A program made the translations under genes and the position numbers. Under the pieces are notes generated by a model, which worked only from the letters and a program-made list of their open reading frames with translations, searched no databases and had not been told where the DNA came from. Shown here in pieces: positions 34,860 to 46,680 of a DNA stretch of 64,000 bases (its first letter is position 1; every line of letters begins with the position of its first letter). The stretch covers positions 10,240,681 to 10,304,680 of the forward strand of contig NC_049901.1 in NCBI RefSeq assembly GCF_001411555.2, given 5' to 3'. The stretch comes from Juglans regia (taxonomy: Eukaryota > Streptophyta > Magnoliopsida > Fagales > Juglandaceae).

Positions 34860-35327
34860 CAACACTTTATTTTACGTTTGAACATTGATTAACTTACCAT
34901 TCGAACGGTAAGTCAATGTCCCCTCAAAATTAATTGACTTAACCAGCCAATTTACCTTTCAATGATAAATAATACATCTTCGAACACTGTTTAACCTTAG
35001 AGTTCGAACGTTTTTCTATGTTGCTCGAATATTAAGTCAATGTCCTACTAAATTTTTCACTTAATACGTCAAATTATCGTTTGACCATATATAATTTCCG
35101 TTCAAATTGTTCAACGTTTTTTGTGGATGTTCAAATGGTTATCTTACTAGGAAAAAATTTTTGTCCCCAAATATATTGTTCGAACACGTTTAAACAGTAA
35201 ACACCTTCTTTCATTTTTTAAAAATGAAATTTGAAATTCTTCCTTACATCTAATTTTTTGGAATGATTTTTATTTCATTCCAAACAAAAATTATGTCAAT
35301 AACTCTTTTTTATTGTAGCGATTTCTT
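34860..35327. mobile_element. Decayed CACTA end with TTCGAA boxes
   Basis: Four TTCGAA boxes and several one-off variants are followed by a GGAATGATTTTT/CATTCCAAAC block and TTATTGTAGCG, a mutated form of CTTGTAGTG. This matches the right-end organisation of CACTA element 2. No left end is found. Confidence 0.5.
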
Positions 35328-35364
35328 TTAATTCCCAAAATGGGTCTCGCCCGGAGTACTACAT

Positions 35365-35515
35365 GTGGAGACACCAGCCAATGGTCAATACCTGCATGCA
35401 TCTCGATCGAGTACATGTTGCCGCCTGGTGCTGTCCAAGCAAAATAAAACGTACAACCGAACCGTACCCAAAAAGGAGTAGGCTCGTATCTAAAATCAGT
35501 TGGGAGAATCCGGAA
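35365..35515 (+). repeat. Duplicated segment X, copy A
   Basis: About 150 bases starting GTGGAGACACCAGCCAATGG are nearly the same as 46334-46503. The minus strand can be read as a hydrophobic peptide (SQLILDTSLLLFGYG), and the other copy also reads SQLILDTSLLFLGYG. This suggests an old coding exon of a membrane protein that I do not recognise. Confidence 0.7.
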
Positions 35516-35519
35516 AATA

Positions 35520-35756
35520 GAGGATTACTCCTACTATTCATTTATTATTCTTTTTGTATTTAATTTTTTTAAGTTTTAATTTTATTTAATGATTAAGAAA
35601 ATAATTATTAGTAAAATTATATATTTTTTTAATTTTTTCTTAATAATTAAGGATGTTAAAAAAATACTTTAAAAAAATGATAAAAAAATAAAAAACTTCA
35701 AATACACTATAAGTAGTCATGGATAGCAAGAATGTAGTAACCCTTATTCAGTCACA
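35520..35756. repeat. AT-rich foldback-type repeat
   Basis: ATTTAATGATTAAGAAAAT and TTAATAATTAAGGATG occur within an AT-rich 230-base unit, as at 14.5 kb. Edges read TACTCCTACTATTC and TATAAGTAGTCATGG. Family membership is inferred from the shared core. Confidence 0.35.
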
Positions 35757-35900
35757 CACTACAAGAAACAGGGTCTTTTCGAGCGCTAAAATTCATCGCA
35801 AATAACACCATAAATCGCTATAAATACTTTTTTGCAGCGATTTATGCTGCGCCGGACTTTCGTCGCAATTGTAGAGCTTTTTATGATCGATTTTTAGCTA
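35757..35900 (+). mobile_element. CACTA left end, truncated
   Basis: Starts CACTACAAGAAACAGGG and continues with GCGCTAAAATTCATCGC, AAATCGCT and GCAGCGATTT, like the left end of the element at 9607. Motifs fade after about 140 bases and no right end of this subtype follows. Confidence 0.6.
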
Positions 35901-37387
35901 TTACAATCCAGCTTGTGGGTTGATTTCGCCTTTCTTAAATTTTGATAATTTTGAATTGAATTTCAGATTCGTTCTCTATAATTTAGGCAATTATATTGTA
36001 TTTCTTTCATGTAAAGTTATCTGTTAAAACTAACCTACAAAATAATCACTATTATGTCCGACGTCAACAAGTCTTGTCCAACTCTTGAAGTGAAGGCACC
36101 TCACACGACTCACAATCAATTGAGAGTTAGGCAGGCAGTACTACTTTTCATAAGATGCGAGTCCAATCGGTCTAAATCAATATAAAATAATAGGTGCTGA
36201 TTAATGTTAAGTTTCATGCATTGAATATTCAAAATCGTTAATTCACGCGTTGCACAAGTATGTTACCCTCTCGTATACATAGATGTGGAAATCAATGTGG
36301 ATCCCAAATCATTGTCTCTTTCGCGGAAAGAGAATGAATTATGATCGTCATGTCTTGGTTCTCTTCTGTTTTTGTTCTAAAATATTTTGCGTGTTCTTGA
36401 TGGATACGGCAATAAAACATATTTTTATTCTAAAATCTGTTTTTATTCAAAGTCATTCTCTATATGAGGACTCTTATTTTTTTATTCTAAAATCTTTTGG
36501 GTGTTCTTGATGGATACGGGAATTAGTACCATGTGACAAAAATTTAAGTACACAGCTTCTCACCCTCAAACCAAGGGAAAAGTACACATTTTTCCAGCTA
36601 CGCAAGCTACAACATTCATACCATAGGACCATTCCATGAAGGCTTTACTGCGGTCGGTTGTAATTATAATTTGTTGAAATTCATGAGCACAAAAGGTTGC
36701 TTAAGGTAGAAATATTTCATGATCAATTAATTTATTTATAATCTAGTTTGGAATCGTTTTCATGGCAAGTAAGATGGGATTCCAACGGGTTGAAATCAAC
36801 GTGGAGACACAGCTCCTAGCGTTAAGTTTCATAAAGTCTTTCGCGCGTAGTCTCATTGTGCTAGTATTTTGCAAGCTTACACATACATAAAGCTTCTACT
36901 CATAGAAAAATATATATACATTAAGCTTCTAACAACCAAAAAGCATCCATGGAAGACAGAAAAAATAATTAATTAAATTAAACTTGAGAATGAATAGACA
37001 AGTGCTCTATCTGTCCCCATCTAGTGTCAGTGCATCGGCATGCTGCTATCTTTCCAACTGCCGAGAGAAAGCTGCTTATTATGTAGATGCTTTGGTGCAT
37101 TATTGAGAAACTGTACGTGAGGAGCCGATTGACTGTTCCTGCATATAAGGAGTCTATTCCTCGCGAATAAAATCCATTTGTAAGTGGAAATCCATAATCC
37201 CAATTTAAAAGCATACCATATCTTGCTGATTGCCATGAATGCCGAGACTCAAAACACCCGTGTATAGCTGGTGCTTGGTAACTAAGTTGACCATCTAACT
37301 GCAAAAACCCAATCCAAAAATACTGCTTATAACTAATAAGCATTCAATAATTTAAACAAAATTGCTTTAAATGAAGAAACTGATTAT

Positions 37388-37610
37388 TAACCATAGGGTG
37401 CGGCTACTATGCCGCCCCAACTTGACCGTTGGGTGGTAAAAAGTTTTTTTTTTTTTTCACATTTTTTTAACATATTTAAATACATTTAAAAAATAAAAAA
37501 AAATACATCAATACATTTAAAATCACTTCCTTAATCACTAAGTAAAAAAAAATTGACCAGCGGTCAAATAGAGGTGTCAAACAAAATGGGCATAGTAGTG
37601 TTTTCCTTAA
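37388..37610. repeat. AT-rich repeat with CTTCCTTAATCACTAAGTAA core
   Basis: Present in copy A of segment Y but absent from copy B, so it is an insertion after the duplication. Outer parts are TGCGGCTACTATGCC and GGGCATAGTAGTG, which are roughly inverted. TTGACCG(T)TGG near the left pairs with TTGACCAGCGGTC near the right. A member of the AT-rich foldback family. Confidence 0.6.
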
Positions 37611-38036
37611 CCATAACCAGTCCTTGCATGCTCTACTGGGTGCCATATTGACCAAGACGTGTCGCGCGCTACTGAATGCAGGTATCCCTGAGGAAATGAA
37701 GACAATTTGTCAGAATTATATGCATTCTTTCTCCTGAAAAATTAGGCAAAGTTGTCAACATTGAAGAACATCATACCATCCCCTATACATTTGCATAATG
37801 TATCTTGCCCCCGCAATATGTGTTGTTGTCCATGTATATTATGTTCTCACCTGTTTGTTTTTCTTCAAGTACTTTGGAAAACAGTTCTTTATTCTTGCAA
37901 ATATGTCTTGTTGCTGCATATTCAAGCCATCAAGAATCTAATGTTGGTTTGACGAGCATTAATTTTAAAATTGTCATCACAATTTCCTTACTCTCTTTTG
38001 CTTTTTCTTATTAGGACATTGTGATTTGTAATGCGC

Positions 38037-38176
38037 CACTACAAAGAAAATGAGTATTTATGATTAATTATTTGTTATGCGAATGACTATTTGTAACGAA
38101 AATATACTCATTTTGATAGGAAATTATCATTTTTACAGAAAATAACTAGTTACAATAAGCAGTTTTCTTGTAGAGC
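38037..38176. mobile_element. CACTA-type MITE within segment Y
   Basis: About 140 bases from CACTACAAAGAAAATGAG to CAGTTTTCTTGTAG, with inner inverted phrases (GAGTATTTATGATTA, TACTCATTTTGATAGG). The other copy of segment Y carries the same unit at 56060-56200 ending CTTGTAGTG. It was therefore there before the duplication. Confidence 0.55.
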
Positions 38177-38555
38177 ATGCCCATCCTTTCCGCACTTAAA
38201 AGTTAAAACAATATCCACTGAATGGTTTACTCTACCTCTTTTTTAATCATTTCCTTTTTTTAAACTGTCTTCACTTCTTCTTGTTCAGTAGATCAAAACG
38301 TGTCTTGAGCCATCATTAAATTGGATGACTCATTCTCTCTATTCATCCTCCTCTTAGTCATTTATTCTTCAAGTACCAAAAGTAGTGGGAGTAACGTCAT
38401 TGTTATTTCACTTTTACTATGTATTAAGGAAATAACAATGTGATCCCAAGATGAAGGACGATTATTGAGTATGATTGTAACTTGCGTTTTATCAGTAAGA
38501 GGAGGACTAGCATCTTATAATTGTTTTGTAATCAATTTCATTTGAAGTACATGAT

Positions 38556-41252
38556 CACCCATCGGACAGAGTAAGGAACGATGATATTTTGTCACATCCT
38601 GCTGACTCCTAAGTGTGGAAGGAATTTGATCAGGAACACCCATGGTTTGCTGAAGAACTGCGTAATGTAAGACTTGGGTTGGCAACAGATGGATTTAATC
38701 CGTTTGGGAACATGAGTACTAGTCATAGTACTTGGCCAGTTGTACTTATGCCATATAATCTACCACCGTGGAAGTGTATGAAAGATCTATATTTCATGAT
38801 GAGTTTGCTCATCTCAGGTCCGAGGTCATCGGGAAATGATGTAGACATATACTTACCGCCATTGATTGCAGAATTGAAAGATTTGTGGGAGAATGGGGTT
38901 GTCACATTTGATTCGTCAACAGGCAAGTCGTTCAAGATGCATGCTGTGGCGTTGTGGACAATAAATGATTTTCCCGCTTATGGAAATTTGTCAGGTTGGA
39001 GTACTAAGGGGAAAATGGCATGTCTAACTTGTAACAAACATACCAAATCTGAATGGCTTACGTACGAGAGGAAATTATGTTTCATGGGTCATCGTTGATT
39101 TTTACCTAATGACCATAGATAGCGTGTAAATTCTAGAATGTTTGATGGAACTGTTGAATGGGGCCAACCTCCACCATATTTGTCTGGTGAAGATGTACTT
39201 GCACAATTTGTAGATGTTGATTGTAATGAATTTGGTAAAAAACAACGAAAGAGAAAACGAGCTACGAATGAGTTGAATTGGACAAATAAAAGTATATTTT
39301 TTGAACTCTCGTACTGGTCAAAGTTAAAATTGCGGCATTGCCTTGATGTTATACATATTAAAAAAAATATATGTGAATCCGTATTGGGAACATTGATGTC
39401 AATTGAAGGAAAAACAAATGATACAATAAACTCAATGAATGATTTGAAGTTGTTGGGAATAAGACGGGAAATGCAATTGCAAGAAATTGGTTTGTCTGTC
39501 TACATGCCGATTGGGTGTTATACATTGTCAAGGAATGAAAGGGTTATATTTTGTGAGTTCCTAATGAAGATAAAATTATCGGACGGTTATGCCTCAAATC
39601 TAACAAGGTGTGTGAGAACAAATGATTGGAAAATAACTAGATTAAAAAGTCATGATTGTCATGTTTTCTTACAGCATATCTTGCCTATTGGTATCCGTGA
39701 GTACTTGACCAGAGATGTGCGTGTGGCTTTGACTGAGTTGGATGCATTTTTTAAAGACTTATGTGCTAGGATGTTGAATGTAGAAGTTTTGGATCTAATG
39801 GAATGAGAAATTGTCATAATATTGTGTAAGCTAGAAAGTATTTACCCACCGTCATTCTTCGACATCATGGTTCACCTAGCCGTTCATTTGCCACGTGAGG
39901 CTCGACTTGCAGGACCAGTTCAATATAGATGGATGTATCCCATTGAACGATTTCTTGGAAAATTGAAACGTACAGTGGGTAACAAGGCCCGTCCAGAAGG
40001 ATCAATTGCATAAGCATATATTGACGATGAGTGACATACCTTCTGTTCCAAATATTTTCACGAAGTTGACACTCGGTTTGATCGGCCAGAAAGAAACTTT
40101 GACGTTGACCGAGCAAGACAACGGAATGTGTTTTCTGTGTTTTCCCAACAAGTTCATCCAATTGGTGCAGTGCATGGTTATGACTTGTGTGGAAGAGAAT
40201 TCGAGAAAGCTCAGTGGTACGTATTGAACAATTGCCCTGAGATAGAGAACTACTTGAAGTAAGTTTTAACTTTTTCTTGATTTAAATTCCCCCATTTACT
40301 TTTAAAAAAGTCTAAGAATATAAAAGATTTGTGGTAATCATCAATTTCAGTGATCATATTAAAGTGCTCAAGAAACTGAGAGTAAATGATATAAATCAAA
40401 AACATGAACAGGAGTGCCTGAGATGGTTTGAAGAACAGGTAATGACATTACATATGCTTTACTCAATAACCAATGAAAACATATTAATTTCAATTTTGCT
40501 ATAGTATATGCTTTACTCAATATGTAGGTTATACAAATACATGCGAATAATCCAAATGATATATCGGATGAACTGTATGCATTGGCGCGTGGTCCATCAA
40601 GATGCGCTGCTCGAGATTGTTATAGGAAAACCCAAAATAGTGGTGTTCTAGTCGAAGAAGTCATGATGGAGAAAATATTGATTTCTATGGGGTTATTGTC
40701 GATATAATTGGAATGAAATATTTGGGAGAGCTTGCAGTGTATCTGTTTAAGTCTGATTGGTGGGATTTAAGCAATCCTCGTACTGGAGTCCGTGATGATG
40801 AATATTTTTTGAGTGTTAATACATCAAAAAAATGGTATGAAGATGATCCTTTTATTTTGGCTTATCAAGCATCTTAAGTATTCTACTTAGATGACTCGAA
40901 GTTAGGAAATCAATGGCGAGTAGTACAAAAAGATTTTCCAAGAAATATATATGATGTTATCCCTCAAGCAGAAGGACAAGATGAAGAAGAAGATGACTCA
41001 TCTACTCAAGAAGCATACCAAGAGAGTCAACCCGCCTTAAATTTGTTTGTGGTTTTGAGCCAGTATGAGATAATTCCATTAAATAGAGAAGATATTGAGG
41101 TTGAAATTGTTGATTCGACAATTGAGGAAAATGTTGAATCATCTGAAGTATCTACAGATGATGAGAGCGAATTGTCAAATAAACTGATACAGATTATGAT
41201 TGACCAATTATGTGTTAACATTATACTTGATGACAAATATTTTACTTATTGA
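38556..41252 (+). pseudogene. TNPD-like CACTA transposase (Transposase_21), decayed
   Basis: Exons about 38556-40258, 40351-40438 and 40528-41252. The first carries RLGLATDGFNPFGNMSTSHS and VLMPYNLPPWKCMK (Transposase_21/Tnp2 core), SYWSKLKLRHCLDVIHIKKN, and then the DUF4218-type block SFFDIMVHLAVHLPREA with GPVQYRWMYPIERFLGKLKR. The third carries the DUF4216-type block DWWDLSNPRTGV and NTSKKWYEDDPF. TNPD is the catalytic partner in En/Spm transposition. The frame is broken by in-frame stops at about 38612, 39096, 39129, 39804, 40011 and 40030. A frameshift near 40.66 kb and another stop near 40.88 kb follow. The N-terminus is missing. Splice sites are intact, so decay is mostly by point mutation. 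Confidence 0.9.
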
Positions 41253-41419
41253 ATGTATCAGTAGTTTGAAATTATGCCGCCAAAGAGGAAGGAAGTTCGT
41301 AACCCATCTCCACCTGTTCCTAGCTCTCCTTCAGACTCACCATTAGAGATTGACTCTACAGAACAAGGTAAAAATCTAATACTCATAAAAGTTATTAATT
41401 AAGGTCCTATAATAGATAT

Positions 41420-42038
41420 ATATGTTAGATGATAAAGGGTAAAACAAAGCTACAAGTCGTTTGTATTTCTAGTTTTATATTCCTTTATTCTTTTATACAG
41501 CTGTAAATATATAAGTATTTTACTTTCTGTTAGTTTGTTACAAAGGATACTTGTATATAGGCTATGGCCTCCCTTCCTTTTGATTGTGAACAATACAATA
41601 CACAAAATCGGGCTTTCTAAACCTCCATCAACACTCTCTATTTTATGCTTTCCCTTTGTTAATCACAACTTACATGGTATCAGAAAGCCAGTAAGAGCAA
41701 CGATGGAGTTCTCCGAGTCTCATACCCCACCTGATTCACCAACCCACTCAAACCTTCATACAAACCCTCCCTCTCAATACCTCAATCTTGCAGATCCCAC
41801 AAACCCTTACCGTTTAGATCACGGCGATAGTCCTTCAATCATTCTCGTTGCTGATCTACTCACCACCGAAAACTACACAATCTGGTCCGGTGCGATGAAA
41901 CGTGCCTTACAAGCTAAGAACAAGCTCGGCTTCATCAATGGCACCTTAACCAAACCCAAACTCCCAAATGAATCGACCTCTGGAATCGTTGCAATGATAT
42001 GGTAGTGTCATGGATTCAAAATTCCATCACTTAACATT
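41420..42038 (+). mobile_element. Copia 5' fragment (LTR end, PBS, gag start)
   Basis: Transcript-like LTR sequence ends in TTACA at 41674. The primer site TGGTATCAGA and a gag start (ATG at 41703) follow, encoding LADPTNPYRLDHGDSP, TENYTIWSGAMKRALQAKN and LGFINGTL, the N-terminus of a UBN2-type gag. The frame shifts near 41.99 kb (NDMV.SWIQNS in the next frame). It stops where PPR coding sequence starts, so only the 5' tip of the element is present. Confidence 0.8.
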
Positions 42039-42044
42039 CAGCTT

Positions 42045-42742
42045 TTGATCACCTCCTCACACAATACACTGCAATAGGCAAGAAAGAGGAAGTGGTAAGG
42101 CTCTGGGAGGTGTACAAGAAGAAGGAGAGGATATACAATAGGGGGTATATAAGTATCATAAGCTCACTGTTAAAGTTTGAAGACATTGACGGTGCTGAGT
42201 AGATACATAATGAGTGGGAATCCAGTGAGTTAAACTATGATATCAGGATACCCAACCTCTTGATTAGTGGTTTTTGCAGGAAAGGTCTTCCGGAGAGGGC
42301 TGAAGCCCTTGTAAACCGGGTAGTGGCGAAAGGAATAAAACCTAATGTAAGAACCTACTATTGTTTGGCAACGGGGTACATTCAGATTAATCAAATTGAA
42401 AAGGGACTCAAAGTAATGAAGGAAGCAATTCTGGTCTGTGGGCCTTCGTGGAAGCCAAGCAAGGAAAGCTTGGCTGCCTGTCTGGACTACTTTATATGCA
42501 AAGAAGATGTAGAGGGAGCACAGGAATTTATCAGATTACTCAGGGATAAGGAGATTGTCTCTGCAGATGTTTATGACAGCTTGTTGAATTGTATTAAAGA
42601 TAGTGAATCAAGCTTTTCTGCGTTCAGTGAGATGGGAGGGGATGCTCCAGTTGGAAATGGAGAAACAATTGGACTTTCAGAGCTCGAGGAGGACAGCGGT
42701 AATCACAAAACAAGTAGCAACAACATGCTCGATATAAATTGA
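42045..42742 (+). pseudogene. Captured 3' part of a mitochondrial PPR gene
   Basis: One continuous frame, apart from a TAG at 42200-42202, encodes the C-terminal part of a P-type pentatricopeptide-repeat protein like At2g20710/At4g21705. Recognisable blocks are LLISGFCRKGLPERAEALV, KGIKPNVRTYYCLATGY, WKPSKESLAACLDYF and VEGAQEFIRLLRDKEI. The normal stop codon and probable 3' untranslated sequence follow (to about 43100). In plants such proteins bind organellar RNA. Here the 5' part is lost and the fragment is joined directly to copia gag sequence inside a CACTA element. It is transduplicated debris unless transcribed from the copia LTR piece. Confidence 0.8.
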
Positions 42743-43804
42743 GAACATTTCTGAAGCTTTTGGAAGCTGTTGGGGGCTAATTTTATGAACAACGGTTTGG
42801 GAAAGATAGATCTGGTTCTCCTTATCTGTTGCCCTTGGGCTAAATGAGTTGTAACAATAGTTATCCGCAAACTGATGATAGCAGCACAATTTATCTTACC
42901 ATGGTATAGATTTTGATTTTGCTTAAAAGACTATTTGCCTTTTTATGTCAAGGCATGAGGTGAAAATATAGGTTGTGGTCAAAACTTTAAAAACAAATGC
43001 ATCTTTATTCAATTGCCTTGTGCAGACATGGATGGGTTAGAGTTTTATGTTGCCGAGTCTTTGATAATTGTTGCTTTATCCTACCTCACTACATAAAGTT
43101 GCGAACATTCAGCCCATAAGTAGTATTGTGTTAAGTGGTTTTCACGCTTCAACCCCTTGAAATGTATCCTAATTACCTTCTTTCTCGTCACCTGAACAAT
43201 TTGATTAAATATATTAGAATATTTATGACAATATTAATTCTTTATCTTATATATGTCTGGGATAAAATGGTTACCCTACGTGCTGAATCTGCATCAGATC
43301 AAAATTCCTCAACAAGTGATATTGATATTTTTACACAAGTCTTGGGTCAACGTTCAAGATATTTGAGGGGTTTGAGTCGCTGTGTAAAGCCTGGTCCCTC
43401 TTCCACTTCTTCTGGGAATGCATCTATGACTTCTATAGCACTAAAGAATCCGAATTCCAAAATCGAAGAATTGAATGCAAGTCAGCATGAGTTAGAGGCT
43501 CAATTGGCAAAACAAGCAAATATAGAGATGCGCCTCAAACAACATGAAGAACAACAAGAAGAGTTCAGAAGACAGATGCAACTCCAAATGCAGCAGCTTA
43601 TGCAACAGTACAGGCCTCCAAGCAACTGATGGATTTTTACGTATAGATTTTGAGATTATCTATTTATGTACGAACAATGCCCGTCTCGACTGTTATTTAT
43701 TTTGTTTGCGCTTATTATAACACTTTTGTGAGTGTTAAATAGTTTCTAATGTATTTTTTCAAATATTATGAATGTCTATTTGGTTTTCTATTATTGATTT
43801 AAAT

Positions 43805-44105
43805 TAAAGAGATTTCGTTCAAACAAACATAAAACGTTCGAACTTTATGTTCGAACGACAATAGTGTTCGAACGTTAACATAATGTTCAAACAAAATTTA
43901 TGTTCGTAGAGTTCGAACGTCATTTATTTCAGTCGTGTTCGAACATAAACTATACCACTTGACCTGACCATTTAACATTCGAACACAAAGATAAATTCAT
44001 ACCGTTCAAACGAATTCATGTTTGTTCGAACATATTTCGCAATCGTTCAAACACGTCACTACTATTCGAACTTAAAATTGTTTTCGTTCGAATGATATTC
44101 TAGGA
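43805..44105. repeat. TTCGAA array of CACTA element 3
   Basis: About ten TTCGAA boxes plus near matches (TTCAAAC), just inside the right terminal GGGACGAAA region. The organisation equals the right end of CACTA element 2. Confidence 0.75.
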
Positions 44106-44329
44106 CGAATTTCAACCATGACAAAAAGAAATCGGTTTCCTTCAATTTCGTCCCAAAATATATTTTTTGGGACGAAAGGGTGATTTTCGTCCCAAAATAC
44201 CTTTTGGCACAGTGATGTTGGAACGACCTTGGGACGAATTTTTTTCATCCCAAAAATTTTTCTGGGACAAAATTGGGGTCTTTTGGGACAAAAAGTTTCG
44301 TCCCAAAAGACCTTTTCTGTTGTAGTGAG

Positions 44330-44914
44330 AAGATTTCTACCAACAACATTTTTCAAAATATTTTCTCTCATTGTTTCTGTTAGGTTATTAAAGATACATA
44401 CACCAATATATCGTTTACAAGTCTTCACTTCCATGATTAAGAAAAATCATCGATCGTGGTCAACATTTTGTACGTAGTTTTATCATATAAAATATCCAAT
44501 TCTATCAAAGATTACAAATTAATAATATCTTCGAGTAGTAAATAGCTAGCTAGCTTTTAATTATTAAAGTCTTCAGTGCACTAATCTTAATTATAATTAA
44601 TATATGGCGTATATAATAAATCTCAAACAATGAAACAACTTTTGCTTTTAAAAAAGTGTCGACATATTGGGTTTTCAAGGTATCATTTCATCCGAATCCT
44701 AGCAGAAACAGACGATACGTACCGAAATCCATACAATAATACTATACAATATCTGACCCAATACTCACTAGATCAGTAGAGCCAACAGATCAATTCAACA
44801 AACAGTAAATGCAACCATTCCTTGCAGCAAACTGCTTAATTCACATATGTATAGAACAAAGATATGCATCCAGCATGATCTAAAATCATTTCAACTTCTA
44901 TGACAAACTTTCTT
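44330..44914. other. Intergenic DNA 3' of the first ankyrin gene
   Basis: No gene. Probable 3' untranslated and downstream sequence of the minus-strand ankyrin gene. No clear repeat family. Confidence 0.4.
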
Positions 44915-46333
44915 TTAGACGTCGATGGCATCGTTTGTTGGACGCTTGGTAATAATTAACCAGCGCTTGAATTTGAAGAACAACTTCCCTGTCCAAAATA
45001 ATAGGCGGATTATGTGAATCGCACCAGCAACCACAAACACTACAGACCAAATGGGTATATAGCGTGGCCGTTGAAAATAGGTCGTCGGGTTCACCAAATT
45101 CACTGCTCTGAAATAGGTCAATGCCATTGCCCAGATTGCAATAAACATGGTTAAGGTCAAAAACCATATGAAAAACTTGTTTCTCAGAGGAAATCCACTA
45201 ATTACCACAAGTAGAACGCTTAGAGCTGCAACAAAAGAGGTGGTGTTGAAATACAAGAATAATTCGTAATAATAATCAGTACCATTGGAGTTCTGAGATA
45301 GAAATATTGATGTGCCTGCTGCAATATCACCATTTTTTGAATCTTGCTGCCAAACACCACCTGGTGGGTTGATCCCAGATTGGAAAGTCACAGTTGCAAT
45401 CACAGTGGCCACCAACATCAATGTGCCACGTGTCTCATCGATCCAATTGCCCTGACTCTGCAAATGTTTAACCCATCGACACAAATAAAAGTATCTCCAC
45501 CATTTCCTAAACCTCGATAGATGATCATCAGTCGGCTGTTCTTCAATAATGGGTTGAGCTGACTGTGCTTCCTCTTCATGTAATGCTGGTAGTAGAGGAG
45601 AGTCTAGATCCTTGGATCTTCTAACACCTGCTGCCTTTAGAATGTCTTGGATTTGAATACATTTGAAATCTCTATGACAAGTCTCTGAGACATCCAAAGC
45701 TGTCATGTTGCCAATCCTATTTTTGGCATTGGCCTTTCTTTTTAATTCTGGTATCGAAAGTAAGTATTTTATGGTCTGCACAAGTACATTAACAACCATC
45801 ATTTCATCCAATGAGCAATGCTACAGCCATTGAATTTGTGTCCAAAGAATGTCCTGAATAGTGTATTTTAATTTTTTATTATTTTTTTCATGTATTTTTT
45901 TAATCATCATAAAAATTTAAAAAAATAAAAAATTCACAGCATTATTAAAAAACACTTCCTTAATCACTAAATAAATAAATAAATCATTTGAGACACAAAT
46001 TTAAGATCCAAATTCGGGACCAAAGCATTTCTGTTCATCCAATTAATACATAAAGGCTAAAAGTTCTTCACAGGCAAAAACCCAAAAAAGAAAATAAATT
46101 CAAAGATACAGAATGCTTTTTCGTGGGCTTATTTACTCATGTTTTGCATGACCAGTGTATGCAAGAGGCACAACAAACGATGAATCGTCTATTTTTTTAG
46201 GTGGTATGAAACGGCATGCTTTGTCACTTATAAAGTCCAATATTTTCACTTAACAAAAAATGTTGGGACTTAACACTCGTGACTATCTTTATGACCTATC
46301 CATTTTATGTAAGTGATTCCTATTAATTCCCAA

Positions 46334-46503
46334 GTGGAGATACCAACCAACGGTCAATACCTGCATGCATCTAGATCGAGTAGATGTAGCCGCCTGAAAA
46401 ATTGGATCTGTCTGGTGCTGTCGAAGCAAAATAAAACCTACAACCAAAGTACCGTATCCTAAAAAGAGTAGGCTCGTGTCTAAAATCAATTGGGAGAATC
46501 CGC
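46334..46503 (+). repeat. Duplicated segment X, copy B
   Basis: Near-identical to 35365-35515 with one extra 20-base piece (TGAAAAATTGGATCTGTC region). It lies in the intron of the frameshifted ankyrin gene. Confidence 0.7.
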
Positions 46504-46680
46504 ACCCAAGCTGCCACTAATATCCTTACAATTGCATGGATAGTAGAAAGGAAGACCATGCGTCTATATAGCAGAAAATTAGAGCCCAAAACCAAGGGTC
46601 GTGATCTCGAGACTGGTTTACACATTGAACGTCTAGACAGAAATAAAATTAAAAAAAAAAACCCAAATGAGAAGAACGAC

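Larger units (their letters stand above)
36130..38553 (+). repeat. Duplicated segment Y, copy A
   Basis: Collinear similarity to 54830-56577. Landmarks in order: CATAAGATG and CGTTGCACAAGTA, TTGATGGATACGG, TTTTTCCAGCTACG, ACCATTCCATGAAGGC, GACTGTTCCTGCATATAAGG, CATACCATCCCCTATAC and TTTGTAATCAATT. This copy holds extra sequence near 36.85-37.12 kb and an AT-rich repeat at 37.39-37.61 kb. Similarity stops abruptly at about 38553, where the CACTA transposase remnant begins. The minus strand of 36978-37343 is an open frame I cannot assign to a family. Confidence 0.75.
41274..43629 (+). pseudogene. TNPA-like CACTA gene with its middle replaced
   Basis: First exon 41274-41367 (MPPKRKEVRNPSPPV, ending CAAG|GTAAAA) matches exon 1 of the TNPA-like gene at 19918 in design and splice phase. 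The last exon 43261-43629 starts DKMVTLRAESASDQ, contains the conserved VLGQRSRYLRGLSRC, and ends in a glutamine-rich coiled coil. Its acceptor AG is lost. The exons that would encode the Transposase_24 DNA-binding region are absent. In their place lie a copia fragment and a PPR fragment. No function is expected. Confidence 0.75.
38555..44327 (+). mobile_element. CACTA element 3, 5'-truncated
   Basis: The right end is the inverse of CACTACAACAGAAAAGGTC, preceded by GGGACGAAA blocks and a TTCGAA array (43.8-44.1 kb). Inside, in order: TNPD-like transposase remains (38556-41252), a TNPA-like first exon (41274-41367), a copia fragment, a PPR-gene fragment, and the TNPA-like last exon (43261-43629). 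The left terminus and the first part of TNPD are missing. The element instead begins at the abrupt edge of duplicated segment Y. Confidence 0.8.

Noticed and set aside
36978..37343. 121-codon minus-strand frame in segment Y
   Set aside because: Open only in copy A; the second copy is broken. Could be an old exon but I cannot support a gene.
35757..44327. One large CACTA element from the 35.76-kb left end to the 44.33-kb right end
   Set aside because: Termini and subterminal motifs belong to different subtypes (GCGATTT against GGGACGAAA/TTCGAA) and the flanks ACA and AGA do not match.
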